Source: Stagonosporopsis chrysanthemi (taxonomy: Eukaryota > Ascomycota > Dothideomycetes > Pleosporales > Didymellaceae). From it: DNA of 64,000 nt. The notes under the pieces were generated by a model. It saw only the letters and a list, made by a program, of their open reading frames with translations. It was not told the DNA's origin and did not search any database. Below, one piece after another: positions 21,498-32,479 of the stretch; the first letter of the stretch is position 1, and each line of letters begins with the position of its first letter. The translations under genes and the position numbers were made by a program. The stretch is from positions 19,741 through 83,740 of the forward strand of contig JAFISE010000131.1 in assembly GCA_022560025.1 (NCBI GenBank). Reading direction: 5' to 3'.

Positions 21498-24150
21498 TTA
21501 CAAATCGGCCATTGCCTCATCCATATCCTTCCCACCGAACTCATCCTCCTTTATCCCCTCACCAAACTCGTCGTCCTCGTCCATGTGCTCAATCGCAGCA
21601 CGGCCTTCGAGAGCCCGCAGGGCAGTGTAGTCTGTACCGCTGATACCCAGTTCACCCTTTTTCTTCTGATGCGCTGCCAGCTCCTCGGGTCCCCAGCTTG
21701 AGTAACCCTCTGCTTGCTGCCTGCTCAGTGGCACGCTCATGTCACGCAAGAACTGCTTAGCGGTGCCTACAGCCTGATCAACGCTCAGCTTCGTGCTCTT
21801 CTGGTCGAGACCCTGCTGTATCCACTTCGGTAGCTGTGTGATCTTCTTGTTAAACCGCTTGTCTGCCAGCACCATGATACCATAGTCGTCCTTGCCACGG
21901 ATGACACGGCCCAAACATTGCGCAGCGTGTCGCATGGCGTCGAAGGAGAGGAAGTCTTGCTCCTTGATGCGGTATGTCTCACGAAGGAACTCAAGACGTG
22001 CTTTCAAGATACGGGACTCGGTGTACTGGAAGGGAACACCCATGCACAGTACAGTGCGTCCGTAGTGGTGATCGAAATCGATGCCTTCGGAGACCTTGCC
22101 ACGTGCGACGCAGAGTAGTACCGCACCGCGACCGTTGTTGCATGCTGTTCGGAAGGTCTCGAGCGCGAGCGCCGTCTCTTGAGCGTCAGGCGTTTCGACG
22201 AGAATGAGTTTATATTTCCACACGGTGTCGAGAATCTCCATACCCTGCCAGGCGGAGATGATGTGCTCCATGTAGAGGTAGGATGGGAAGAAGACAACAA
22301 CGCCGTCGGGGGTGAGTTTGCAGAACTCGATGAGCAGATTGCCGAAATTGCGTTGCACTTGGATGTCTCCGCGGTGCTCGAAGCCGGACGTAATCTGGTT
22401 CTGGTCGCTACCACGATCAACGATCATGGGTAGGAAGGACTTGCGTGTGAGCGTCATGGTGAACGACTCTTGCACAACCGTGTTGAAGTTGAGCATTCGA
22501 GGGTACATATCCAGTGGGGACATTGTTCCCGATGTGACGATAACGGAATAAAAGCGCTCAAAGACGGGCTTGATGGCGATGGCAGCATCAAGACAAGTAA
22601 GATGAAGAACAGGGTTCGGGACTTGGGCTGTCGCTGACTCGAAGGGTTCAATAATGAGCAAGAAGCCAGTCTCATATGTTGCGATGAGAGTTGCAAAAGT
22701 TGCAACATCTTGAAGTGGTTGGTAATCTTCAATGTTGGTAAGTTCGAGTGTGCGTACAAGCGATGTCAAGCGCTCGGCACAGAAGCGCAGCGGCTTCCTT
22801 TCGATGAAGGAGGCGTTTTTGAGGGACTCTAAGAACGAGGGAGGTGTTTCGGAGATAACTTGCACGACGCGCATCCGAATCTTGAGATACTCAATGAAGC
22901 GTTTGAGGAAAGCAACAAAGTGCTCGGCACGCCGAATGTTACCTGGTACTGCTTCGGTAAGAAGGTCATCGGGCAGTGCTGGATTGGCCATGAAGGCATC
23001 TTCCGTACGAGCTTCCTCTGCTGTACGCAATCCCTCTACTAGCTTAGCGTATTCGCTCTGTAGCTTCTCGGCATCGGTAGTCTTCATCTCGGTGATCTTT
23101 CTATCCAGGTTATTTACTCCTTTGGTCGCTTTGCGCAATACGTCCTCAGTCAAATCGATACTCAGTGACTCGATGCAAACGTTGTCGATGTTATGAGCTT
23201 CGTCGAATACGACGATGCAATCTTTCGACAGCTCCTTTGAGACGCGATCTGCGATCTTTGGATCCAGCAGGTAGTGATACGAGTAGATGATGACGTTACA
23301 GTAAGGCATCATTCGACGTGCTGTGAAATAGGGACATTGCTTTTGCTGCTCGCCGTACTTGAGTAGTCCATCGAATGTGAAGACACCCGGAGGGATTAGA
23401 TTGTGTGGTTCGAGAAGGTCAAGATTCTCGTGGTACACGCAAAGTTCGACGTCTTCCCCACGCTCCTTCTTCTCTTTCACGAAACCAGCTGTAAGACTGC
23501 GGCACCGAGCATCAACAACGTTGCCACTCTTTTCTCGTTTGACGCTTGGGTGCAGACAGAGATTCTTTCGACTCGTAAGGCCCAGCCCACGGAACTCCTC
23601 TTCGTGACCTAGCTCCTGTGTGCGGTATTTCATCAAAGCCTTCAGCTCAGCCAAGGCCTTTTCAATTTCCGACATAGTCCGAGAGCAGTAAATAAGCTTT
23701 CGCTTTTCCGGGTAGAATTGCTGGTATGCAATGATAAGGGAGAGCAAAGACACAGTTTTACCTGTGCCTGAAGGCATCTCCAGAACGCAGTGCCCGCCCT
23801 GGTCCAGAGTGCGCTTAAGATCGCACATGTAGGCATATTGCTCTGGATAGACCCGCGGATACGGGAAGAGCACCGGGAGATTACTGTCACAAAGATCAGT
23901 ACAACGAAAGATAGAAGATATTGAGATATGCCAGAGTGATGACCGGAAGGAGTAGAGTGCACAAGATCGTTGTACACAATAGAGACACACAAACATAGAA
24001 AAAATGTAAAGGTAGTTTTGACAGTTGGATGCCTACGATTGGCAGGAAGCAGTTGAACAAAGCAGTCGAATCGTCGCAAACACTTCGAGGAGTCACAAAT
24101 CACACTTGGGGGAGATCAATAGGCAGCACTCACTCTATAAAGAACTTCAT
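21498..24150 (-). CDS. RAD3: XPD/Rad3 5'-3' DNA helicase of TFIIH
   Basis: Exon 1 is 17 nt (24134-24150, MKFFI plus part of D), then a 250-nt intron, then 21498-23883, encoding 800 residues; family members run about 760-800. Motifs seen: Walker A EMPSGTGKT at residues 41-49, DEAH box in VVFDEAHNID, motif VI QCLGRVIRGKDDYG, and four cysteines of the 4Fe-4S cluster in CLHPS, ARCRS, LCVYH and QCPYF. An acidic tail (EDDEFGEG...) ends the protein. XPD opens DNA in nucleotide-excision repair and bridges the CAK kinase in TFIIH (family knowledge). The short first exon is supported by the universal MKFFI-DLPVLFPY start. The gene shares a promoter with LTN1. Confidence 0.97.
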
Positions 24151-24424
24151 GTTGACGACCGCCCGCGCGGAAGCTGTCGTGGCGATAGAGTCGGTCGTGA
24201 GAGACGAAGCGCGTTGCTCAGGATGTCAAAACGCGCCATCCATGTTCGTCACTAGCGCAGGCGGACCCACTCCCGCCCTTCAGCAATCGTCATCGTTTGG
24301 CGGGCACGTTGCACACAAACTTCGTCTTTCGATACTCGACAATACACTGCTGTTGCTTGCCGTGCGTGCTGGCGTCGCTCCTTCCTTTTCTTTTTCTGTT
24401 CATATTTATTATACCGCACACAGC
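24151..24424. promoter_or_regulatory. Bidirectional promoter between XPD and LTN1
   Basis: Only 274 bases separate the two divergent start codons, so both core promoters and leaders must lie here. A pyrimidine-rich stretch with CTTTTCTTTTTCTG near 24385 and an AT-rich TATTTATTATA near 24405 sit just before the LTN1 ATG. No specific factor site is claimed. Confidence 0.6.
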
Positions 24425-27400
24425 ATGAGCAAACGCGCAGGCAAAGCGTCGGCCAGCAGTGCGCGTGCTGCGTCGACGTTCGGCAATGCCCCCGCGTTTG
24501 GTGGGAGCTTTGGAGGCAGCGCATCGCAGCTCTCGTATGTCGCAGAGCCGCCTAATCTCTCGACAATATCAGATCCCAATGTCGTTGTGTACTTTCGCAA
24601 CTTGTCAAAGAAGGATAGCACGACCAAAGCAAAGGCTCTCGAAGACTTGCAGACGTACATGGCGGCGCTGCAAGAACCAGTAGAAGAGGGCGTGGTAGAA
24701 GCATGGGTCAGTGTCGCCAGGCGGAGCAGTAAAGACGAGCATTATAGTAATGAAACAATCAGATCACTGTGTACGCGCGCACCTCGATAGACAATGCCAA
24801 GGCTGTTCGCCAGCTCTCCCACACCGTCCACGGTTATTTGGCCGCATCTGCTGGCAAGCGCATCGCGCGCCATATGCCAAAGAGCGTGGCGGCATGGCTG
24901 TGCGGTCTTTATGATAGCGACCGTGCAGTAGTTGAAGCAACGCAGAACTCGCTGCGCCAGGTCTTTAATACACCTGAGAAGGTCCAGAACATCCGCAAAG
25001 CCTACCAGCAGCCTATACTCGAATACTGCCGCGACGCAGTCGACAAGGAGAGCATCACTACACTCAGCGATGAGCGCACAGTCAGCGCAGACGACGCACA
25101 GGCGAAATACAGCAGAGTCATTTCTGCATGCATAGCGCTGCTAGGGAGTCTCCTGTCGAATCTATCCCCAGAGGAGTTGGCCAAGTTTCAGGCTGATTAC
25201 GACGCAGTGCTGGGAGACAAGAAACTGTGGGATTTCGCATCATACGCAGATGTTTCCATCCGCCGCTCGCTGCATCGTCTGCTTAAGATCTGCTTAACGA
25301 AGCAGCCAGAAGCAGCTGGCGCGAATCTGGAGACCATCAGCAAGGCATACCTATCCGTTGCCCTAAATTCCGACCAGACTGGCTCAGCATACGACTTCAT
25401 CGAAGCCCTCATTCAGCTGACGGCAGCCCACCCTACCGCATGGACCGAACACTACAAGAGCAAGACGGCAGTCGACAGAAGATTACGGCAGTTCTTGAAG
25501 AAGGGCTCGCAGTTTGGGCCTCAGGACTACTGGAGCCGCCTGGTCGTTTTGGTCAAGGCGCTACCTACAGAGGTGTTGCCTAGTCAAGCACCTGAAGCGG
25601 CAGAACTTCTCAATGCTCTTCAGGCTGGCATCACAAGCAAGAACGAGCCGAAGTATAGCCAAGAGGCTGCATACACCGCATACTTCGACATACTAGCTCT
25701 GATAAACGCACGACTATCTGCTGGGGACCACGAAACGTTCATTCAAGAGTCGGTCTTACCGATTATAAGCCAGTTCTTGCAGCCTTCAATAGAGACCTCC
25801 CAATGGACTATACCTTCCAATGCGAGCAACCTTCTTGCGCGAGCACTGGCGATCGATGGGGTGACAGCGGCTTTGTCGAAGCAGTGGCCACAATATGCAC
25901 AGAACCTGGTCGACGACATCAAGACCTCCGCACCTGCCCAGTCGAAAGACTTCGAGAAGTCTCAGACAGCTGTTTTGCAACACGGTACGCGATATGCGAC
26001 ACTTCAAAAACAGGCTCTTCAAGCCAAGATCGAATCTGGCTTGGTGCATGCTATCAAAGAAGCCGAGTCCGCGGTTATCTTGGAAGCTTTGGCAGTGGTC
26101 AAGAATAGGAATGGAAAGCCATATGGCGCTGCCGGCACGATTGCAGCACTCTTGCCTCGCAGTACAGACTTGATGACTGGGGACATTGGAAAGCAACTTG
26201 AGCAGTTCATCCAGCATGACCTGCCTGCGATCATTCTTTCGCCTTCGTCTACCTACCTCGTCGAGATCCTTTACTCTTTCTCCGAATCTTCCAACTTCAA
26301 GGGCGCCTGGACTACTTCGCTAAAGACAGTATTAAAGGGAGAGGACTCTACGGTCAAGACAAAAGCACTTGAGGCCCTCTTGACATCACCAAAGATCCCG
26401 GCATCCTTCGATCTGGCCAGCTCTGATCCTGAGCTACAGGGCTTTGTCAGATCGAGTGTGCATCAGGCTGTCGAAGGCTCGTTGGAGTGGGACTCGTTCT
26501 CGCGCATCTTACAGTCACAAGCCAAGATTCTGGCTCCAGAAACAACAGATGACGTTCTAGCATACTTGACGCAGTCGCTGTCGATATCACAACATGCACC
26601 CCAGTCATTGCAAGGCTTGCGCCAGATCGTCAAGTCGAATCCAACCATGCTACGAGAGTTCGCCACCACGCCGAGAGGCGCAGAACTCCTCCAGGCCTTG
26701 TTGCGCGCCTCCGAGTCCCCCAACGATGAGATTGCACAGGGCGCAGCTACCGTCAGCGCATCCATACAGACGGTCCTTGCCTCTGATGCTGGCACACAGA
26801 ACTCAATGTACGATCTTATTCACCAAGGTTTACGCGAAGCAACACCTTCATCGGTGTCTGTAGAGACCTTGGTAGAGCTGGCTGAGAAGTCATTAAAGCC
26901 CGCCGAGGCATGGGAAGTGAACTCCAACCTGTTCCCTAGCACACAGGACTGGGACACAGCTCTCGCTCCATTCCTGGCATCTGCGCCGAAGTCCGCCCTT
27001 GCTGTTACAAACACACTCAGCAGTGCTGCTTACTTGGTGGAACCAACTGTATCCTCCGCCAACGTTAGAAGGATGGCTCGGGATGCAGACGGCTACTCTG
27101 CGGCCTATCGCATCGCGCAGTACGTGGCCAGATTGTCCAAGATCCCGCAGTTCAAAGTGCACGCTGCTCCGGTCGAACTGCGCGATCACTACTTGCGCAA
27201 CCTTGCTCTGACTGTGCAGCTTGTTGAGGACAATCTTGGCCTTGCTGGTGCTAACGGTCTATGGACGGACTATAACGCCGACACTGAAAGCGATGCAATG
27301 ACGTTTAAAGCAGATGCTGCAGGTTTCACCACACATGATCTGACCGAGGCGCATGGCCCTGCGTCATCGTCGGCGAGGCATACTCAGGAAGAGAATGGAT

Positions 27401-29379
27401 TGTTGACTTGGGCTCAGGGCCTTCTTGGTCAGATTCCCACAGACACCTCTGCTCGGGCCTACTACTATGCGCGCGCCTATAGTTCCCTGGTCTCGGCTGC
27501 GATATCATCTTATGGCTGGAAAAGTTCATGGACGGCTCAATTACAGGATTCCTTGAAGGCTGTCAGGAAGAACAAACAAGTTATCCCTCTTCTTGCGTAT
27601 TTGGCAGCATTTGAGGAGCCACTTGCGGCGTCGAAGTCATGCGAACGCTTGTGCAACGAGCTCATCGCAGATCTTACAGGTCTTGACATCGACCAGAAGC
27701 CAGAAGAGGGATTGAGCCAAATTGTGACACTCAACGCAGTCCTTTCTCAAGACGGTATTTCCGAGAGTATTGCCAAACAGCGCCTTGTCTTCTTTGTGAA
27801 GCACGTTATGCCTTGGCTGAACGCAGCTCACGGCTCAGTGGAGATCAGAGCGGAAGTCTCCCGAGCATTGATATCCCTGCTTCCGCTGATGAGTGACATG
27901 TATGGTGAGCACTGGGGCGATATTCTGAACGCGCTCTCAGCGGCTTGGACTAGCACAACTGAGTTGCAAAGCACTGAAGCGGAAGCGAGCAGTCCGATTC
28001 CTTTCACGCATGCCTCGCTCAAGCTGTACGAACAACTACGCAGGCTTACGGAGTCGGAAAATCCTAACGACGATCTGGTCGAAGCCTGGAAAGAGACTGA
28101 GCAGTCGGTTGCAGCTGGACTGATTAACCTTCTGAAGCACTCGCAACACTTTCCAGACGAGTTCCATCAACCTTTGAAGATGGTCAATGAAGTCCTTGCT
28201 CGTCAGATTGCTAAGGTGCCACTGCAACATCTTGACTCTGCCGATGAGCTCTATCCATTGCTATACGTCGAGTCGCAGCCTGTGCAACAGACTGCTTTCG
28301 ATGTTCTGCACAAGCAGATACCTGCCGCGCAGGAGCAGATCTCCATCGATGCTGCGCTATCAAAGACCACAGCTCGTTTGCCAGAAGAGTTGCTTTCCTT
28401 AATCATCGAGTCACCAACAGTTGCGGCACTGGCTGAAGTGAACTTCGATCGCAGCGTTCCCCTTTCATTGAAAGGCTATCTGCTGAGTTGGTTGCTTGTC
28501 TTCGACCATCTCGAGCACGCGGTAAGTACTCGGTCAACGGTAGTTGCGTTTTACTGACAGCACTAGTCCTTCAAAGTCAAGAACGACTACATCGACCATA
28601 TTAAAGAAGGCGACCACCTACCCGGTCTCCTTGACTTCACATTCGACTTTCTCGGCCATGCCCACAATAAGCCTGTAGATGTGTCCAAGTTCAACGTCAC
28701 AGCTTATACCTCCGACACCGAGGCTCCTAAGCAAGACATTCAATTGCTTCTGACACATCTTTACTATCTCACCCTTCTTCACACACCCTCTCTAACGAAG
28801 TCATGGTTCAACGCTCTGACCAGCCGCTCCCGCGCGATTGCTGTCACTCTCGAGCCCTGGACCGAGAGATTCATCTCACCACCCGTCATCTCCGCTGCCC
28901 TAGACAGCGTGACAACGTGGGCTGGTACCGCAACAGACGACACTTTCAACGTCCGCGTCGCGCCGCGCGCTCGCGAGATTACGGCATCCTACATCCTCGA
29001 CGAGCAAACAATGTCTATGCGCATCAGCCTGCCTCCCGCATTCCCGCTCGCGAACGCCCACATCGAGGGCCTGAACCGTGTCGCCGTCAACGAGCAGAAG
29101 TGGCAGTCCTGGCTGCGCACCTCGCTCGGCGCGATCACTATCTTCAACGGATCGCTCATCGATGCGTTGTCAACATGGAGGCGGAATGTCGAAGGTGCGT
29201 TGAAGGGACAGACGGAGTGCGCGATCTGTTACAGTATCGTGGGGCCGGACAGGAAAGTGCCTGATAAGAGGTGTGGAACATGTAGGAATGCGTTCCACGG
29301 CGCCTGTCTGTTCAAGTGGTTTAAGAGTAGCGGTAGCTCGAGCTGTCCGCTGTGCAGGAACCCATTCAACTACGGCTAA
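24425..29379 (+). CDS. LTN1: Listerin E3 ubiquitin ligase (Ltn1/Rkr1)
   Basis: Exons 24425-24706, 24763-28521 and 28567-29379 (introns 56 and 45 nt) give 1617 residues, normal for listerin. The amino end (SDPNVVVYFRNLSKKDSTTKAKALEDLQ) is the conserved listerin start; the middle is a long HEAT/ARM-like helical solenoid; the end is a RING (about residues 1565-1617) with CAICYSIV, CGTCRNAFHGACLFKWF and CPLCRNPF, an RWD-like region preceding it. Listerin binds stalled 60S subunits and ubiquitinates nascent chains in ribosome quality control (family knowledge). Both splice joins restore family sequence (EAW-ITVYARTSIDNA and LEHA-SFKVKNDYIDH). An upstream frame extends further left but the ATG at 24425 begins the conserved end. 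Confidence 0.97.
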
Positions 29380-29689
29380 ATGCGTAGTATAATTGGCTGA
29401 CATCTAGGTCGATATTCCGTGCAAGGCTTGGAGCATCATAGTCGTAAAAATCTCGTTTACTCATCATCTCTGTGTGCTTTGAGGCCCTAGACCAAAACAT
29501 GCAGACAATATTCATATCTCACGCTGCAAACACACACAAGTTCCAGAATGGCACAGGATTCCATCCCAACATCGACAGTTCTGTCGATCCACCCACATTG
29601 GACGTTCACGCCTGGCGTTCGCATCGCTCCTGTCGGGAATCGGGAGTATGCAGATCCACGGATGCGCTCGTGGATCTATTGTGAGCCAA

Positions 29690-30165
29690 CGTGAGATGTG
29701 GGATCCCCAGACACGAAAGTTCACCATTCTCCCGTGTCATCAAATCCCGCGCACATATCACAGCATAAGAATTCTTCTGCCCGACGGCACAGTGCTTACT
29801 GGTGGCGGCGGGCTATACGGCGGATGCGCAACGAACCATAGTGATGCTGAGGTAAGTCTGGTGGCTCGACTGCAAAGTGTCTAGCCATTAGCGCTTCTTC
29901 TGTAGATACAGCGACTGTGGGGTCCGAATTGACTGTTACAACTAACATGGCAGTCGCAAAGTTGTCACTCATCAGATATGTCCACGACTCATAGTGTCAA
30001 CACGGACTAACGTTGCATCTCTCTCAACGCTGTTCAGGGGTAAGGAAATATGTACACCATCACTATGCCCCAGAATCCGTGTGTTGAGCTGCCAGGTTAC
30101 TGGATGCTATTCGTGACTCTGTTGGTTTGCCGGGTGTCGCAAACACCGTCAAGATCACGCTGTAG
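29690..30165 (+). pseudogene. Relic of the C-terminal part of a galactose-oxidase-like protein
   Basis: Pieces in family order but different frames: EMWDPQTRKFTILP...IPRTYHSIRILLPDGTVLTGGGGLYGGCATNHSDAE (29693 onward), an apparent intron, VTTNMAVAKLSLIRY, then THSVNTD followed by a stop, then YTITMPQNPCVELPGYWMLF, and finally GLPGVANTVKITL ending at TAG 30163-30165. These match the end of secreted kelch/DUF1929 copper-radical oxidases, including the IPRTYHS and THSVNTD motifs near copper ligands. At least two frameshifts and one stop break it and the first two-thirds is missing. A dead fragment. Confidence 0.85.
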
Positions 30166-30401
30166 GCGTAAGGCCTAATCTAGGTATCACTGGCACGCTC
30201 ACCATCGTTTTTCCCTGACCGGGATATTGATATCGAAGCTCTTTGTCTACTAGCATGCTTTGTTATTCGATTGACTTGTTAACGTCACTTTTATGCCAGC
30301 ACTGTTCGACGAACGGACCATGTGTACTGGTTTCCCTCGCCTATGAAAGTGAAACATGGGTCGGCGCATAAATGTCACGTAGTTAGTTTGTGACGGTATT
30401 A
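30166..30401. other. Intergenic, nothing recognised
   Basis: Short intergenic segment between the galactose-oxidase relic and the next minus-strand frame; no feature seen. Confidence 0.4.
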
Positions 30402-30737
30402 CTAGAGGTCAGACGATCGCCAGACAGCTTTTTCAAAGTCCTCCCGTCCCTGTGCTTGAAGTAGTTCGACAGGGTCGAAATGGTTGACTATTTCTACACC
30501 GCCCTCAATGTGGCCAATTTGCTGGAATGAGTAGTGCAAGTCTTCGTATGGTCGCCAATCAGCTGCTCTCCACCAGTGCTGTCTAGATGTAGAGGTAGCT
30601 CTATTTAAAGATCCTCGAAGTTCTCTCGCGCCCAGACCTGCATACGCAATCCCCAATCCATTTCCAGCTCTCTCCCTGTACCATGTGCAACGGGCGCGAT
30701 ATTCCAGGTGCATTCCAATTGACCCTGCGGTTACCAT
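30402..30737 (-). CDS. Hypothetical protein, 111 residues
   Basis: The frame from ATG 30735-30737 has ordinary protein composition, especially its C-terminal half (WWRAADWRPYEDLHYSFQQ, GGVEIVNHFDPVELLQAQG, REDFEKAVWRSSDL). I do not recognise the family. The N-terminal half is less convincing, so the true first exon may differ. It could be a lineage-specific gene or the remaining exon of a larger one. Confidence 0.4.
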   Translation of the reverse strand: MVTAGSIGMHLEYRARCTWYRERAGNGLGIAYAGLGARELRGSLNRATSTSRQHWWRAADWRPYEDLHYSFQQIGHIEGGVEIVNHFDPVELLQAQGREDFEKAVWRSSDL

Positions 30738-30991
30738 TCAAGTGGTTACGATGACTTAAAAGGTTTTCAGCCTTAGTATCTGTCCTGCAGCTTTGGCAAA
30801 CGCAAGAAGTAATATAACCATGCAGCGAAGATGGAGACCAACAGAGAGGTTTATCTGTACATCCACATTAAGTTAATTAACTGCCTTAACATTATTGTCT
30901 GATTTGAAAAACACCCCTAGCTTGAGAAACTCCCAACGAAAGGCTTTCGACCCCTCCTCGGCTATCTTGTCTTCGTAGATCAGGGGTGACC

Positions 30992-32221
30992 CTATTCTTC
31001 CCAGACATCAGCAACTCGATCGTCGTAATCGAGCTCTCCCGTCTGCGCGGGTGAGCAAGACCTATTGCGCCATGGACTACTGGCTCTGCCAGCGGAAACA
31101 TGCCCACCGTAGGTAGCGTCTTCAGGTACCAGATACTCGTACAGGCCTGAAATATTGGCGGGACTCATTGGTCGTGTATAACGCCTATTCGAGCCTGGCC
31201 TGTACGGGCTTCGGTCTCGCGCGGCAAGAATCTCATCTCGACGACTTCGAATGGGCGAAAGGCTGACGTCCCGCTGCCGTGTGCGCAACGGAGACCCAAG
31301 TTTCCGATTGGATGGACTTGAAGTGCTGATCGCAGGAGCGATAAGAGAATCAATTTGAGAGCGATCGTTTCGTGGCTGTTTAGCACCCGCAGCGCCGCCC
31401 GAGTCAGATTCGGAGCCACTGGAGCTCTGCGAAACAGCGGTTGGCCTTTGATGAAGCTGGCGCGAAGGTGATTCATCAGCAAGAGATGACCTGGATGAGA
31501 TACCAATTCGTTCGGGCGAAGATCGCCTTGAAGACTGGAGCAAACGACGTGATGACACTAAAGTCCGGCGTGTGGGCCCGGGAGAAATGTCCCGCCACGG
31601 ATCTTGAAATTGAGACGTCATAGTCTCAAGATCAGCAGACTTTGGAACATTTTGGCTGATAAGCTGACTTGAGAATTGATGAGTTTGGGGTTCTGATCCC
31701 GCAGAAACAGTGGCGTTCGTCCGCGGTACGTTTTCGGCTCTCTGGTTGGGCTGTCCAAAGAAAGCAATTCCAGCGAAGAAAGCAGCCGGCAACAAATAGA
31801 GGAGGTCTTCCTCCTCATGCTGTGTAAGCCTCATCCCACAACGCCCGGACAGGAAGTTATTGATATAAGCCAGCGCCTCCAGAGAGAAGTAGCCTCTGGC
31901 GCGTGCCGCGGAGAACCTCGCCACACACAGTTCTCTGAAGGAGAAGGACGTTCGATTGAGTAGGAGATCTTCTGCCTCGCTCTGTACGAGTGTGATACCA
32001 CGGTGCTTGGCCAAATAATCGTTGGTGTAGATCATTGCGACCTCGCGAGAGGCGCCTCTCCGGCAGGCCACAGTGAAAGTCGCTACAGCGAGCTCTTTCA
32101 GCGAAAGGTATAGATCAGGATTGAGCTTACTCGGCGAGCCCGGACTTGACTTCTTTGGAGGGGGCAGAGTGGAGTTGTTGTTAGCGGTTTCGTCGATGCG
32201 GCTGCTATATTTAGGAGCCAT
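30992..32221 (-). CDS. Unrecognised protein with a tandem 54-residue duplication and Ser/Arg-rich tail
   Basis: Uninterrupted 409-residue frame from ATG 32219-32221 (MAPKYSSRIDETANNN); an in-frame ATG at 32242 would add 7 residues. Residues about 40-88 and 94-142 are a gapless duplication with a 54-residue period: S40/S94, E43/E97, L44/L98, Y65/Y119, N67/N121, L70/L124, G75/G129, Q80/Q134, D85/D139 all coincide. The shared pattern is FS[LF][KR]ELxVAxFxxAxxRGxxSxEAxxYxNxxL...GxxLxQxExEDLL. A hydrophobic patch AAFFAGIAFFG follows, then about 250 disordered residues rich in Ser, Arg and Pro. The repeat may be a small helical binding module. I know no family name and assign no function. Confidence 0.7.
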   Translation of the reverse strand: MAPKYSSRIDETANNNSTLPPPKKSSPGSPSKLNPDLYLSLKELAVATFTVACRRGASREVAMIYTNDYLAKHRGITLVQSEAEDLLLNRTSFSFRELCVARFSAARARGYFSLEALAYINNFLSGRCGMRLTQHEEEDLLYLLPAAFFAGIAFFGQPNQRAENVPRTNATVSAGSEPQTHQFSSQLISQNVPKSADLETMTSQFQDPWRDISPGPTRRTLVSSRRLLQSSRRSSPERIGISSRSSLADESPSRQLHQRPTAVSQSSSGSESDSGGAAGAKQPRNDRSQIDSLIAPAISTSSPSNRKLGSPLRTRQRDVSLSPIRSRRDEILAARDRSPYRPGSNRRYTRPMSPANISGLYEYLVPEDATYGGHVSAGRASSPWRNRSCSPAQTGELDYDDRVADVWEE

Positions 32222-32479
32222 TATGGCTGCGAGTTGAGTCAAGTCTGGTTAATCGTGGTTTGGGGGGGTTAAGCGGTCTGGGGGTATGGGATGTAGACTG
32301 GGCCGTGTACAGAACATCTGGGCCTGGTGTTACTCAAATAGAACCAGTGAAAGTCAAGGCACATACCCGCTCGAGGTCTCCAGAGCAGTGAAATTTCGAC
32401 AGTAAACCCCATCAGAACGTTATGTAATGGCTTTCATATGGGTTCCTGACGGCGGCACTTGCCACAGTGTAAGGGGTGC
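32222..32479. other. Intergenic between two minus-strand genes
   Basis: Upstream region of the duplicated-domain protein and 3' region of the HCCA-isomerase-like gene; no coding feature. Confidence 0.5.

Noticed and set aside
24029..24424. Upstream in-frame extension of the listerin first exon
   Set aside because: The extra residues overlap the XPD first exon and intron and lack listerin similarity; the conserved amino end begins at the ATG at 24425.
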